Part shown: positions 46,862 through 54,893 of the stretch, piece after piece
Layout: the number at the start of each line of letters is the position of its first letter
How positions within the stretch are numbered: the first letter of the stretch is position 1
Assembly (NCBI GenBank): GCA_002390845.1
Contig: DGQT01000065.1
Span: 1-61,929 of the forward strand
Direction: 5' to 3'
Source of the DNA: Chitinophagaceae bacterium UBA4407
Lineage (GTDB): Bacteria; Bacteroidota; Bacteroidia; Chitinophagales; Chitinophagaceae
Length of the DNA: 61,929 bases
Notes under the pieces: model-generated
Databases searched by the model: none
What the model was told of the DNA's origin: nothing
What the model saw: only the letters and a program-made list of their open reading frames with translations
Program-made: the position numbers and the translations under genes

Positions 46862-46918
46862 CCGGAACGTACAAGAGTACGAGGCAAGTGGCGTTTCATT
46901 GCAATACTAAAGCCCGGC
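46862..46918. repeat. Dispersed palindromic element, degenerate right half
   Basis: GGAACGTACAAGAGTACGAGGCAAG at 46864-46888 has a core with two substitutions (GTACAAGAGTACGAGGCAA at 46869-46887). GTTTCATTG and AAAGCCCGGCTCATAAAA follow. It abuts the stop of the WbsX gene. Confidence 0.8.
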
Positions 46919-48097
46919 TCATAAAATGTATGAGTCATTTTTATTACCCAACACTTCTTTTGTTACATCTAAAAATTGCTTACCCCATTTTTGACAAGGC
47001 TCCAGGTGGCACCCCTCTGCCCACTCGTTCCACGCATTGATAAAAACAAAATTTTCTTCTTTACTAAATGGCCGAAACGTTTTTACAATATGCTGCAACC
47101 ATGACTTATACAACGCAGGATTGGCATTTAAAGCAATGCCAGGGTTCTGCGTTTGCCTTGCAGTATTATCCCAGATTGGCGTAGCGCCGGGAAAGACTTT
47201 GTAACCCGGAACCGGCTTGCCGATTACGTAATTAATATAATCGCTGTAATCGAAAATATTATTCCTGATGATCTTTTGATGCACTGATGCTTTATAATTT
47301 TTATAAGCCTGTTCAGAAAATTTCTTTACAATATTTCTATAAAAAAATCTTTTTAAACGCTGGCTGGATTGCATCATTTTCTTTTGAACAATCATCTCTT
47401 TGTATTCATTCATATCGCGGCCCCAGGGTTGAAAATCGATTGCCGCATCAAAGCCTGCATTAAGATATTCTTTACCGCCTTCAAGGCAACTTTCGAACCG
47501 GCAGATATATAACTCCATCCCTTGCTTTGCAGCCTCTTCACGCCATGTTTTTATGGTTGCAGCCATGTTCGGTACAGCGCTTGAACGATACACTGCAAAC
47601 ACGGGCTTACCATCAACTTTTATATAACGCTGATCTTTAAAATAGGGTATGAGTGATTGAATGTGCAGCCGGTCATCAGCCTCTGAATATACCTGTTCAA
47701 TCAGTATTTCTTTGTTGCCACCATCCCAGTTACGGCTCCAGTTTTCATTGGCCCAGCAAAGCATAAAAGGAAAATCTGGTTTGTCACTTTCAAATACTTC
47801 AGTAAAAGGGCGTTCTAAAATTCTGCGGCCATTGAACCAGTAATGATAATAACAAAAACCTTCTATACCGTAAGCTTTTGCAAGCCGCGCCTGCTGCTCT
47901 CTCGTTTCAGAAAGGCGAAGATCGTAGTAGCCAAGATCGGCAGGCAAATGCGGCTGATAGTGCCCCTGAAACAAAGGCTTTGCCTTGGCAACATTTGTCC
48001 ACTCTGTAAATCCTTTGCCCCACCATGCATCGTTTTCTTTTATAGGATGAAATTGTGGAAGGTAGATGGCAATAGGTCTTAATTTTTTTTCACGCAT
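46919..48097 (-). CDS. WbsX/GH99-like polysaccharide protein
   Basis: From the ATG at 48097 the protein has 392 residues. It begins LRPIAIYLPQFHPIKENDAWWGKGFTEWTNVAKAKPLFQGHYQPHLPADLGYYDLRLSETREQQ, the hallmark of the WbsX family. GFCYYHYWFNGRRILERP, LCWANENWSRNWDG and FVFINAWNEWAEGCHLEPCQKWGKQFLD follow. The fold is a GH99-type (beta/alpha) barrel with the typical acid-rich WANENW and AWNEWAEG sites. Members occur in O-antigen loci, but whether they are transferases or hydrolases is unresolved. It stands alone between two dispersed elements. A second copy is at 50746. Confidence 0.9.
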   Translation of the reverse strand: MREKKLRPIAIYLPQFHPIKENDAWWGKGFTEWTNVAKAKPLFQGHYQPHLPADLGYYDLRLSETREQQARLAKAYGIEGFCYYHYWFNGRRILERPFTEVFESDKPDFPFMLCWANENWSRNWDGGNKEILIEQVYSEADDRLHIQSLIPYFKDQRYIKVDGKPVFAVYRSSAVPNMAATIKTWREEAAKQGMELYICRFESCLEGGKEYLNAGFDAAIDFQPWGRDMNEYKEMIVQKKMMQSSQRLKRFFYRNIVKKFSEQAYKNYKASVHQKIIRNNIFDYSDYINYVIGKPVPGYKVFPGATPIWDNTARQTQNPGIALNANPALYKSWLQHIVKTFRPFSKEENFVFINAWNEWAEGCHLEPCQKWGKQFLDVTKEVLGNKNDSYIL

Positions 48098-48126
48098 CAA
48101 TTAAAGTAAGCCAGTAATCATTTGGA

Positions 48127-48190
48127 TTTTTTTGACCCGGGCTGAGGAATATCTATGAAGCATTTGTTGCGTCGCACTCTTGTGCGGTTG
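48127..48190. repeat. Dispersed palindromic element, left half
   Basis: TTTTTTTGACCCGGGCT, ATCTATGAAGCATTTG and the core TTGCGTCGCACTCTTGTGC (48167-48185). No separate right half is seen in the gap, but a core-like sequence in opposite orientation lies 124 bp away within the coding end of the next gene (48309-48327). Confidence 0.88.
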
Positions 48191-48269
48191 TTTTTTAAAT
48201 CAGCGAATTAATTTCTGAATATCAAACTGAATCATGATTTTTTTCTCTTAACCTTTATAACTTCTCACC

Positions 48270-49067
48270 TCAAAATCTAATGATTGAAGTCATAGAGTCT
48301 GTATCAGAGTACAAGTCTGCGCCGCAATTGCATTTAAGGGTAGAAAAATTAAAATCTGATTTTTTGCAATTATAGCAATAGTATGGCAGACGAAGTCTTT
48401 TAAAAAAATCAATCCCTTTAACTTTTTTTAGAAGTAGCTCAATTTCTGATAATGAAAAAAGACTTTTATCAAAATCAACACTTTCACTGTTAATTGCTAT
48501 CAAATTTTTTCTTATAAAAAAGTCTATCAGTAATAAGCAATGCAACGGACCGAAATAGTTATAAAAATTTTTCGGTTTATTGCTGAAATTAAACCATGGT
48601 GGTTTCACAGGAAAATCCTTCAAGCCTCTTTCAATATACAGCCTGTGCTTAATTTTAGCTGTGTGTAAATCTTCTAAAACATAAATTCCACCTTCAGAAA
48701 TAAAATTCAGGCATTCAATTAAACTTATTTTTTGATGAAGTGGGTCATGGCTCCCATCTTCAATAATAAGGTCAAATCTTCTGTTTATTCTATACATTAA
48801 TTCACGAAAACTAAGCATATCACCTTGATCAACCTTATAATAAAAAATATTATCATCAACTGGCCAGGAACTCTGCTGTTCAATAATATCAAACCCAAAA
48901 ATTGATGCCAATGGATACTTATCCCTCAATAGTCTGATAGAATTTCCTTTAGCAATACCAATTTCTAAAATATTTTGGGGATCTATTTGAATATTATTGA
49001 AATAAAACTCATCAAATTGATGCCAATAAACTTTGTCTGAAACAAGTTCAAGGTTTTTTATAATCAT
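48270..49067 (-). CDS. Macrocin O-methyltransferase-like enzyme with Cys-rich tail
   Basis: The 265-residue protein has NILEIGIAKGNSIRLLRDKYPLASIFGFDII (SAM motif I) and FDLIIEDGSHDPLHQKISLIECLNFISEGGIYVLEDLH (the DGSHxxxHQ metal and SAM motif), as in macrocin/mycinamicin-type O-methyltransferases. The extra C-terminal tail holds CYNCKKSDFNFSTLKCNCG (Cys231, 234, 246, 248), which looks like a zinc ribbon and is not usual in the family. Its last part is encoded by a near copy of the dispersed-repeat core. A sugar hydroxyl is the probable target. Two other methyltransferase genes follow. Confidence 0.82.
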   Translation of the reverse strand: MIIKNLELVSDKVYWHQFDEFYFNNIQIDPQNILEIGIAKGNSIRLLRDKYPLASIFGFDIIEQQSSWPVDDNIFYYKVDQGDMLSFRELMYRINRRFDLIIEDGSHDPLHQKISLIECLNFISEGGIYVLEDLHTAKIKHRLYIERGLKDFPVKPPWFNFSNKPKNFYNYFGPLHCLLLIDFFIRKNLIAINSESVDFDKSLFSLSEIELLLKKVKGIDFFKRLRLPYYCYNCKKSDFNFSTLKCNCGADLYSDTDSMTSIIRF

Positions 49068-49104
49068 TTACAAATTAGTTTTATCGTGTAATGCTGTTTA
49101 TAAA

Positions 49105-49908
49105 TCATTCTATCATTGCTTTTACAGCAGCCTTTAGCCTCTTCTTAAATGTGTTCTTTTTAGTATAAGTAGGTAAAAAGATATGATCCTGTAATTTAAA
49201 GTCATCCGTTAATCGCTTTGAACCTCTTTCAACTACAGCAAAACCGGGATAAACATTCACACTCGAAATAATATCGCTATACGAGCCTGCACTTTGAATC
49301 ATTTGATAAACCAATCTTGATATGTCTTCTCCTCTTGGAAATTTATGCACCCAATTTTTCCAGTGAAGCCAGGCCCAGTCTTCTATTATATAAATTGCAC
49401 CTGGCTGTAAATAAGGAAAGATTGTTTCAAAGCTAACAATAGTAGAACTATAATGATGCGATGCATCATCAAAAACAATATCTATACTTTCACTGTTGAA
49501 TTCATTTTTTATAATATCCCGAACCTGCTGTGGATTGGCCTGACTGGTATTCCAAAAGGTTTTTATGAAAGAGCCATCTTCCTCCATCCTTTGATGTTTC
49601 CATCTTGTAAAATAATCTGTGTCTTTTTTGTCAAGGTTGTCTATACCCACAATTCTTTTAGGCCTTAGTAGTTCGTACCACAAAGCAGTGCTGCCACCAT
49701 CCCACATGCCCAGTTCCAAAACATTATTGCATTGCTTATGGTTAATGGAAAAATATGTTTTATACTCATCAAGTATTGCTTTGTTTTTCCATAGCACAAA
49801 ACATTCATCTCCTTTATCAAAATTTTCTGGTTTAGAAATTCCAAGACTAAAAGTAAAATCCCCTATTACAACTCTATCGTTTTCCCAATTTAATTTTTCA
49901 AAATTCAT
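49105..49908 (-). CDS. Class I methyltransferase (macrocin/cephalosporin hydroxylase-like)
   Basis: The 267-residue protein has NNVLELGMWDGGSTALWYELLRPKRIVGIDN (SAM motif I) and ESIDIVFDDASHHYSSTIVSFETIFPYLQPGAIYIIEDWAW (the DDASHxxxxT motif shared with the previous gene's family). The first 45 residues carry VVIGDFTFSLGIS, and the basic tail is KRLKAAVKAMIE. It is probably a paralogue of the gene at 48270, although the sequences are diverged. It is likely a sugar O-methyltransferase. The unit also contains the methyltransferase at 49977 and the WbsX protein at 50746. Confidence 0.82.
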   Translation of the reverse strand: MNFEKLNWENDRVVIGDFTFSLGISKPENFDKGDECFVLWKNKAILDEYKTYFSINHKQCNNVLELGMWDGGSTALWYELLRPKRIVGIDNLDKKDTDYFTRWKHQRMEEDGSFIKTFWNTSQANPQQVRDIIKNEFNSESIDIVFDDASHHYSSTIVSFETIFPYLQPGAIYIIEDWAWLHWKNWVHKFPRGEDISRLVYQMIQSAGSYSDIISSVNVYPGFAVVERGSKRLTDDFKLQDHIFLPTYTKKNTFKKRLKAAVKAMIE

Positions 49909-49976
49909 TTTATTGATTTTTAGGATTTAAGATAAAAAAACTTCAACCGAAAATGAATAAAAATATGCTACAAGGT

Positions 49977-50705
49977 TTACCATTTAAGACTTGCTCTAAC
50001 AATAAACTGGCAGCCAAAAAGTGTAGGCCATAAACGCACCAGGAACCCAACAAATTTCCTGCGCAATGATAACGGCATCCATTTCCACGGTATACGGCTA
50101 TTGTAACCGGGATGCGCAATATTCACTGTGTAATCCAGAGAAGTAATGGTAAATCCCAAACGTTCAAATAACTGCTTAACCGTTTTACGGGTAAACCACC
50201 TTAAGTGGGTGGCGTCCATTATACCGCAGGAATGATAATCAAAACGACCCCTTAGCAAATCAGTTCTCGGAAACCAATGCGCCACATTGGGTATTGATGC
50301 TATGATCGAACCATCTGCAGATAAACCATGTTTTGCCATGATAATTAACTCAGAAGGATTTGATAAATGCTCCAGCACATCAGCAAAAATGATGTAGTCA
50401 AAAGGGCCATGCTCTTTAAGAAAATCCTCATTTAAAAATCCCTGGTAAATATCCATCCCTTTTTCCTTTGCCTTTATAACCCTCAATTCGTCGGGTTCAA
50501 TACCAATGATATTTACTTCAGCAACATTTTGTATGATCTCTGTTACCACACCCGTACCGCAACCAACATCCAGCACTTTTGTGCCTTTATTAATCAGCCT
50601 GGAAATTTTCATTGCCGCATCATCAGGATCCATAGACTTAAACTCATACCGTAAACTGTTTGGAATATTTTCCAGAAAACCCTGAGCAATATTATCTGAT
50701 GACAT
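49977..50705 (-). CDS. Class I SAM-dependent methyltransferase
   Basis: The 242-residue protein has KVLDVGCGTGVVTEIIQNVAEVNIIGIEPDELRVIKAKEKG (motif I), then GPFDYIIFADVLEHLSNPSELIIMAKHGLSADGSIIASIPNV, the standard Methyltransf_23 pattern. LRWFTRKTVKQLFERLGFTI marks the C-terminal helix. It is soluble and probably acts on a glycan or nucleotide sugar. It lies 40 bp downstream of the second WbsX gene and 68 bp upstream of the macrocin-like gene, so three methyltransferases lie in a row. Confidence 0.88.
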   Translation of the reverse strand: MSSDNIAQGFLENIPNSLRYEFKSMDPDDAAMKISRLINKGTKVLDVGCGTGVVTEIIQNVAEVNIIGIEPDELRVIKAKEKGMDIYQGFLNEDFLKEHGPFDYIIFADVLEHLSNPSELIIMAKHGLSADGSIIASIPNVAHWFPRTDLLRGRFDYHSCGIMDATHLRWFTRKTVKQLFERLGFTITSLDYTVNIAHPGYNSRIPWKWMPLSLRRKFVGFLVRLWPTLFGCQFIVRASLKW

Positions 50706-50745
50706 GATTCTTATTTGATGATGATACTAAAAGTAAATACGGTTT

Positions 50746-51843
50746 TTAACCAGGCGATTTTTCAATTCTGCCGATAGCATTACGAAATGCTTGTAAATAT
50801 CCCAAACCAAATTGTTGGCTTGGTTCCAGGAAATTCCCTTCAGCCCATTCATTCCATCCATTTATAAAAAACAGGTCAACTGATGGATCACTTTTCACCC
50901 ATGCAGTCAACTCTTTTTCAATAACCCTTCCAAATGATTCGGGATTGCAGTTCTTAAATATAATTCCCCGCTCCTCTCTTCTTGGTGAGTTATCCCACCC
51001 TACAAGTGCACAAGGTATTTTTTCAACAGAGCTCTTTAGTGCCATTGTTGTTACAGCCTCTTCATAGTCATAAATTTTCAAAGTTCTGTTTATAACACCC
51101 AACCTAATATTCCTGCGGAGTTTTGAAAATAATGGCTTGTCATAAAAGGCTGCATGGAGTTTCCCAAGCGATGGTTTAAAAGCCAGTATGTGATCAAATC
51201 CTGCAGCCCTGTAATCAAAATCCTCATTATGAACATCAATTGCAATTAAATATGGGTCATCACCACTGCACTGGCTTATTTCATCCCTCAATATTTTAAC
51301 TGCAGCGATTTCTTTGGGAATACCAATAAAGCGATAAATTAAAAAGACCGGTTTATTGTTGACGCGTATATAACGTTTATCAGCAAATGCCTTCACCAGC
51401 CAACGTGCATGCTTTCGCAGATCATCTTCTGAGTATTCCTGCTCAATTAAAATATTTTCATTACCGCCTAGCCAGCCTCTGCCCCAGCTTTCATTGGCCC
51501 AGCAAAGACAAAAAGGAAAATCAGGTTTACCAGATTGCAATACTTCTTCAAATGGCCGCTCCAATAGTCTTTTACTACCGAACCAGTAATGATAATAACA
51601 AAAACCATGTATGCCATACTCTTTTGCAAGTGCGGCCTGCTGTTCACGTACATCGGGAACACGAAGGTCATAAAAGCCGAGATCGGCAGGCAATTGCGGC
51701 TGATGATGCCCGTTAAATAAAGGCTTCGCTTTTGTAACATTTGTCCATTCAGTAAAACCCGTGCCCCACCATTCGTCATTCTCCGGTATAGGATGAAATT
51801 GCGGAAGATACATTGCAATGGCCCGTAGCTTTTTAATATCCAT
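50746..51843 (-). CDS. WbsX/GH99-like polysaccharide protein (second copy)
   Basis: From the ATG at 51843 (MDIKKLRAIAMYLPQFHPIPENDEWWG) the protein has 365 residues. The start at 51858 adds five. The family motifs GTGFTEWTNVTKAKPLF, GFCYYHYWFGSKRLLERP, LCWANESWGRGWLGGNENILIEQEYSEDD and LFFINGWNEWAEGNFLEPSQQFG are all present. It is a clear paralogue of the gene at 46919 but lacks its Cys-rich and extended middle part. Together they flank the three methyltransferase genes. Function within the locus is uncertain (transferase or endo-glycosidase). Confidence 0.9.
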   Translation of the reverse strand: MDIKKLRAIAMYLPQFHPIPENDEWWGTGFTEWTNVTKAKPLFNGHHQPQLPADLGFYDLRVPDVREQQAALAKEYGIHGFCYYHYWFGSKRLLERPFEEVLQSGKPDFPFCLCWANESWGRGWLGGNENILIEQEYSEDDLRKHARWLVKAFADKRYIRVNNKPVFLIYRFIGIPKEIAAVKILRDEISQCSGDDPYLIAIDVHNEDFDYRAAGFDHILAFKPSLGKLHAAFYDKPLFSKLRRNIRLGVINRTLKIYDYEEAVTTMALKSSVEKIPCALVGWDNSPRREERGIIFKNCNPESFGRVIEKELTAWVKSDPSVDLFFINGWNEWAEGNFLEPSQQFGLGYLQAFRNAIGRIEKSPG

Positions 51844-51865
51844 CAACCTGATTAGCATTCATCAT

Positions 51866-52135
51866 TTTTATGAGCCAGGCGCCAGAATTATTATGAATCT
51901 TTTCTTGCGTCGCACACTTGTACGTTCGGACTATAATTGAGCAGCTCAAAGTAACCAACCAACGTGCGTCATTGCGAGGTACGAAGCAATCTGATCTCAA
52001 AAAATTAAACAGGTTTATAAAACGCCTACAGATTGCTTCGGAAGCCTTGCAATGACGATGTATGTTCGGAACGTACAAGAGCCCCGCCGTGGCGGGGAGA
52101 GACGATGAGAAAAGAAATATAGCCGGGTTCATAAT
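51866..52135. repeat. Dispersed element, pair with substituted right core and nested repeat
   Basis: The left half has TTTTTATGAGCCAGG, AATTATTATGAATC and the core TTGCGTCGCACACTTGTAC at 51905-51923, followed by GTTCGGA. The right half (about 52068-52130) reads GGAACGTACAAGAG, then a CCCCGCCGTGGCGGGG palindrome in place of TGCGACGCAA, then AGAGACGATGAGAAAAG and TAGCCGGGTTCATAA. No gene is supportable in 51844-52160. Confidence 0.85.
51966..52057. repeat. Nested inverted repeat, second family
   Basis: GCGTCATTGCGAGGTACGAAGC at the left and the near reverse complement GCTTCGGAAGCCTTGCAATGACG at 52035-52057 are separated by about 50 bp. ATTGCGAGG...GAAGCAATCTG type repeats are common in diverse bacterial genomes. 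It lies between the two halves of the dispersed element. Confidence 0.85.
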
Positions 52136-52160
52136 TAAAGAAATGATTATTAGTATACGT

Positions 52161-53003
52161 CTATTTTCTAAACAGTTTTTTCACTGGCCCTAACTTGGTA
52201 CCCCAATAGTTTGCGAATTTTAAAGCCCTGCTTTTTGATACAGCTTTCTCTAGTTTGGCAAACTTTTCTTTGCTTACATAATTTTGTAAAAACAATTCCT
52301 CAACATTAATATTGCGGCGTTTGGCTGCCTGCATTATTGCAACCCAATGCCAGAAAACAGAGCGATCATAATTGCTTACAGAAATTCCTTTATGATGCAT
52401 GCGGTAATAATACAATGCATCTTCAATAAAATAAAAGCTGCCCGTTTCGGCAAGTTTAAGATACAGGTCCTGGTCAACGGCCCTTTGCATGTAAGGATCA
52501 ATACCTGCTGTTTTTATATAAAAAGATTGTTTGAAACTTACAAAGGCCAGCACTGCATACTCCAGGTTAAAGAAGTCATTTTTTTGAGCATCTATCTGCC
52601 TCGATCTTGGGTACAACCCATGCTGTACAAGGTTTTCATCGCACATGTAACAATTAGAATATACCAGTGCATGATCATTATGCTGATGCGCCTGTATCAT
52701 TTTTTCTAATGCGTTGGCTGCAATAGTATCATCGGGATCGAGGAAACCACAGACTTCACCTTTTGCAAGTTCTGCGCACCTTCTTTTTGTATAACCGCAT
52801 CCATAATTTTTATCGTTTTCAACAAAACGAAAACGGTTATCGTTACAAATTATATTTTTAATTACCTGTACTGAATCATCCGTAGAACCGTCTTCTACAA
52901 TAACTGCTTCCCAGTTGGTATATGTTTGTGCAATAATACTGTTATAACAATCTTTGAAGAACCTGCCATTGTTGTGGTTGGCTATTAATATAGAGAATAG
53001 CAT
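52161..53003 (-). CDS. GT2-family glycosyltransferase
   Basis: The 280-residue protein has MLFSILIANHNNGRFFKDCYNSIIAQTYTNWEAVIVEDGSTDDSVQVI, GYTKRRCAELAKGEVCGFLDPDDTIAANALEKM with the metal site, and AVDQDLYLKLAETGSFYFI as the catalytic aspartate region. Length is compact for the family. The C-terminus is basic. It is the last gene of the unit that begins with Wzt at 56165 and also holds the GT2 and GT-D-like genes. Confidence 0.92.
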   Translation of the reverse strand: MLFSILIANHNNGRFFKDCYNSIIAQTYTNWEAVIVEDGSTDDSVQVIKNIICNDNRFRFVENDKNYGCGYTKRRCAELAKGEVCGFLDPDDTIAANALEKMIQAHQHNDHALVYSNCYMCDENLVQHGLYPRSRQIDAQKNDFFNLEYAVLAFVSFKQSFYIKTAGIDPYMQRAVDQDLYLKLAETGSFYFIEDALYYYRMHHKGISVSNYDRSVFWHWVAIMQAAKRRNINVEELFLQNYVSKEKFAKLEKAVSKSRALKFANYWGTKLGPVKKLFRK

Positions 53004-53045
53004 TAAGCTAAAAGTAATTTATGAAAAATGATTCTACTATTATTT

Positions 53046-53966
53046 TCAATCATTTAGAAAACACAATTGCTCACCTTTTATACTTTTATTCAGGTTTTTA
53101 GAAACTAATCCTTTTATTTCACTAAGTATTTTATGTTGTTTAAGCAGTGCTTTAGCTGTATTTATCCTCCCTTTTAGTAACAATTGTAAAATTGAAATTT
53201 TCAAAAGACTCATATCCTTTGTAATATTATTCTTTGAAAAAGGGTTTGAATATTTCTTAATACAGGCTCTTTTAAACTTTTCAAATTCATCTTCAGAAGA
53301 ATAACTTGGGCGGCTTTCCCTATCATGAAAAATTTTACATAATGGGTATATTCCTACTTTAAATTTATAATAATGTACGCGCTGTATAAAATTATCATCT
53401 TCAGCATAATGAAAAAAAGAAGGGTTAAATCCGCCAATTTTTTCAATGCACTCCCTTGTTAATAACCATGCCGCCGCATTTACAAAATCTACTTCATAAG
53501 CCTTATCTGCTACCATATCTAAACAGAAGTCCGAATACAAATTCGGGCATGCAAAAGGAACAATATAAATTGAAAAATTGTAATCTAAAGCGGTTCCTTG
53601 GCCGTTTAAGTGCATAGGGCTTAAAATTGCAAATTCCGGGTTTTTATTTTGCATGGTTGCCAATTTTTCAATTGTATCTGACTCTACCCATGCGTCTTGA
53701 TTCAATAAAAAAAAATTTGTTGCGCCAAACTCATACGCTTTCTTAATACCTATATTATTTGCACGACCGAAACCTATATTATCTTTTAACTGAATTAAAT
53801 GTACCTCGGAGTATTGCTCCTGAATTTTTTTACATGTATCATCGGTAGAAGCATTATCAACAATAATTATTTTTGGTTGTAAAGAAGATTTTTGAATACT
53901 TCCAATACATTTATCAATCCAATGTAAGCCATTATAAGTAACTATTATCACATAAACATTTATCAT
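53046..53966 (-). CDS. GT2-family (rhamnosyltransferase-like) glycosyltransferase
   Basis: The 306-residue protein has VYVIIVTYNGLHWIDKCIGSIQKSS, KIIIVDNASTDDTCKKI, FGRANNIGIKKAYEFGATNFFLLNQDAWVES (DxD) and PSFFHYAEDDNFIQRVHYYKFKVGIY with the catalytic EDD. The N-terminal pattern NNIGIKKA and LNQDAW is usual in rhamnosyltransferase-like members of GT2. The stop overlaps the start of the GT-D-like gene upstream by 4 bp. Sugar specificity is inferred only by resemblance. Confidence 0.9.
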   Translation of the reverse strand: MINVYVIIVTYNGLHWIDKCIGSIQKSSLQPKIIIVDNASTDDTCKKIQEQYSEVHLIQLKDNIGFGRANNIGIKKAYEFGATNFFLLNQDAWVESDTIEKLATMQNKNPEFAILSPMHLNGQGTALDYNFSIYIVPFACPNLYSDFCLDMVADKAYEVDFVNAAAWLLTRECIEKIGGFNPSFFHYAEDDNFIQRVHYYKFKVGIYPLCKIFHDRESRPSYSSEDEFEKFKRACIKKYSNPFSKNNITKDMSLLKISILQLLLKGRINTAKALLKQHKILSEIKGLVSKNLNKSIKGEQLCFLND

Positions 53967-54838
53967 AAGCCATTCAATAGAACCTCATAATCAATCTTCG
54001 ATTTCTTCAGCCAAGTGCGTGTCTCATTGCCGCAGATGCCATCTAATAAACTACCGAAATCAAAAAAGAAAACAGGATAATCCTGTTTATACAACCTCTT
54101 TATCAAAACCCTGCCACTGCATCCCATTGAAACAATTACAACTCCAAATTTTTTTTGCTTACTCAGTTCAACGCAGGTATCATACTCAATTTCATCTATT
54201 CGAGTATAAGCATTTCTTTCAGGTGTCTTAATATGCTTTACCTGGCCAAATAATTTTCTTACAATATTTTCGGGAGTATTTTCATTACCTATAAATAATA
54301 TTGCTTGTTCGCGTAACAATAATAAAAATTCATTTGCAATAGTAGTATAATAGGTAGCCACATAATGTAATGCCACAGGGCTATAAATAGTATACCCAAC
54401 AAAGAAAGGATATGCATACTGTAATAACTTATCAGCTATTTGACTGCTGATAAGATGATTCCCTATATACATTTCCTTTTCACTTCCATACAAATCTGAA
54501 TGAAGCATAAGTGCTTTTAATACCCTTTTTCCTTTTAACGAGAAAGCCTCCTTCATCTCTAAAGCCAAACTCTCCCCGCTAACCTGAAAAGCTTCACTCT
54601 TACCTAAGGCAAGGAAAATATCACCATCACCAAAACGCATGTATGCGCCTCGCTTCTGTTGTACTATAAATATTCTTACAACTTCTAATGTCTCGATTGG
54701 AGAAACAATGTATGCGGAAGTATTAATATCCTGCATAACAGCATTCGTAAATTTCTTCATATATGCCACAGAGATATAAGAGAAATATTTATCTACAATT
54801 CTAAATATTATATCCCTTATCTTTTTCCTAGTGTTCAT
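53963..54838 (-). CDS. GT-D-fold (DUF1792-like) glycosyltransferase
   Basis: From the ATG at 54838 (MNTRKKIRDIIFR) the protein has 291 residues. TTG at 54853 is less likely. AYMRFGDGDIFLALGKSEAFQ near 66-85 matches the DUF1792/GT-D motif RFGDGE, which holds the catalytic-site acidic residues. The rest carries ALMLHSDLYG, AILFIGNENTPENIV and FGVVIVSMGCSGRVLIKRLYKQDYPVFFFDFGSLLDG, also typical. GT-D enzymes were first described in streptococcal serine-rich glycoprotein glycosylation. Here it occurs in a polysaccharide export unit next to Wzt. Confidence 0.78.
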   Translation of the reverse strand: MNTRKKIRDIIFRIVDKYFSYISVAYMKKFTNAVMQDINTSAYIVSPIETLEVVRIFIVQQKRGAYMRFGDGDIFLALGKSEAFQVSGESLALEMKEAFSLKGKRVLKALMLHSDLYGSEKEMYIGNHLISSQIADKLLQYAYPFFVGYTIYSPVALHYVATYYTTIANEFLLLLREQAILFIGNENTPENIVRKLFGQVKHIKTPERNAYTRIDEIEYDTCVELSKQKKFGVVIVSMGCSGRVLIKRLYKQDYPVFFFDFGSLLDGICGNETRTWLKKSKIDYEVLLNGL

Positions 54839-54893
54839 AAAGAAAATCAACAAAAGTTTACTCGTTTTCCCTTAACTAATTTTTCCTGATCAA

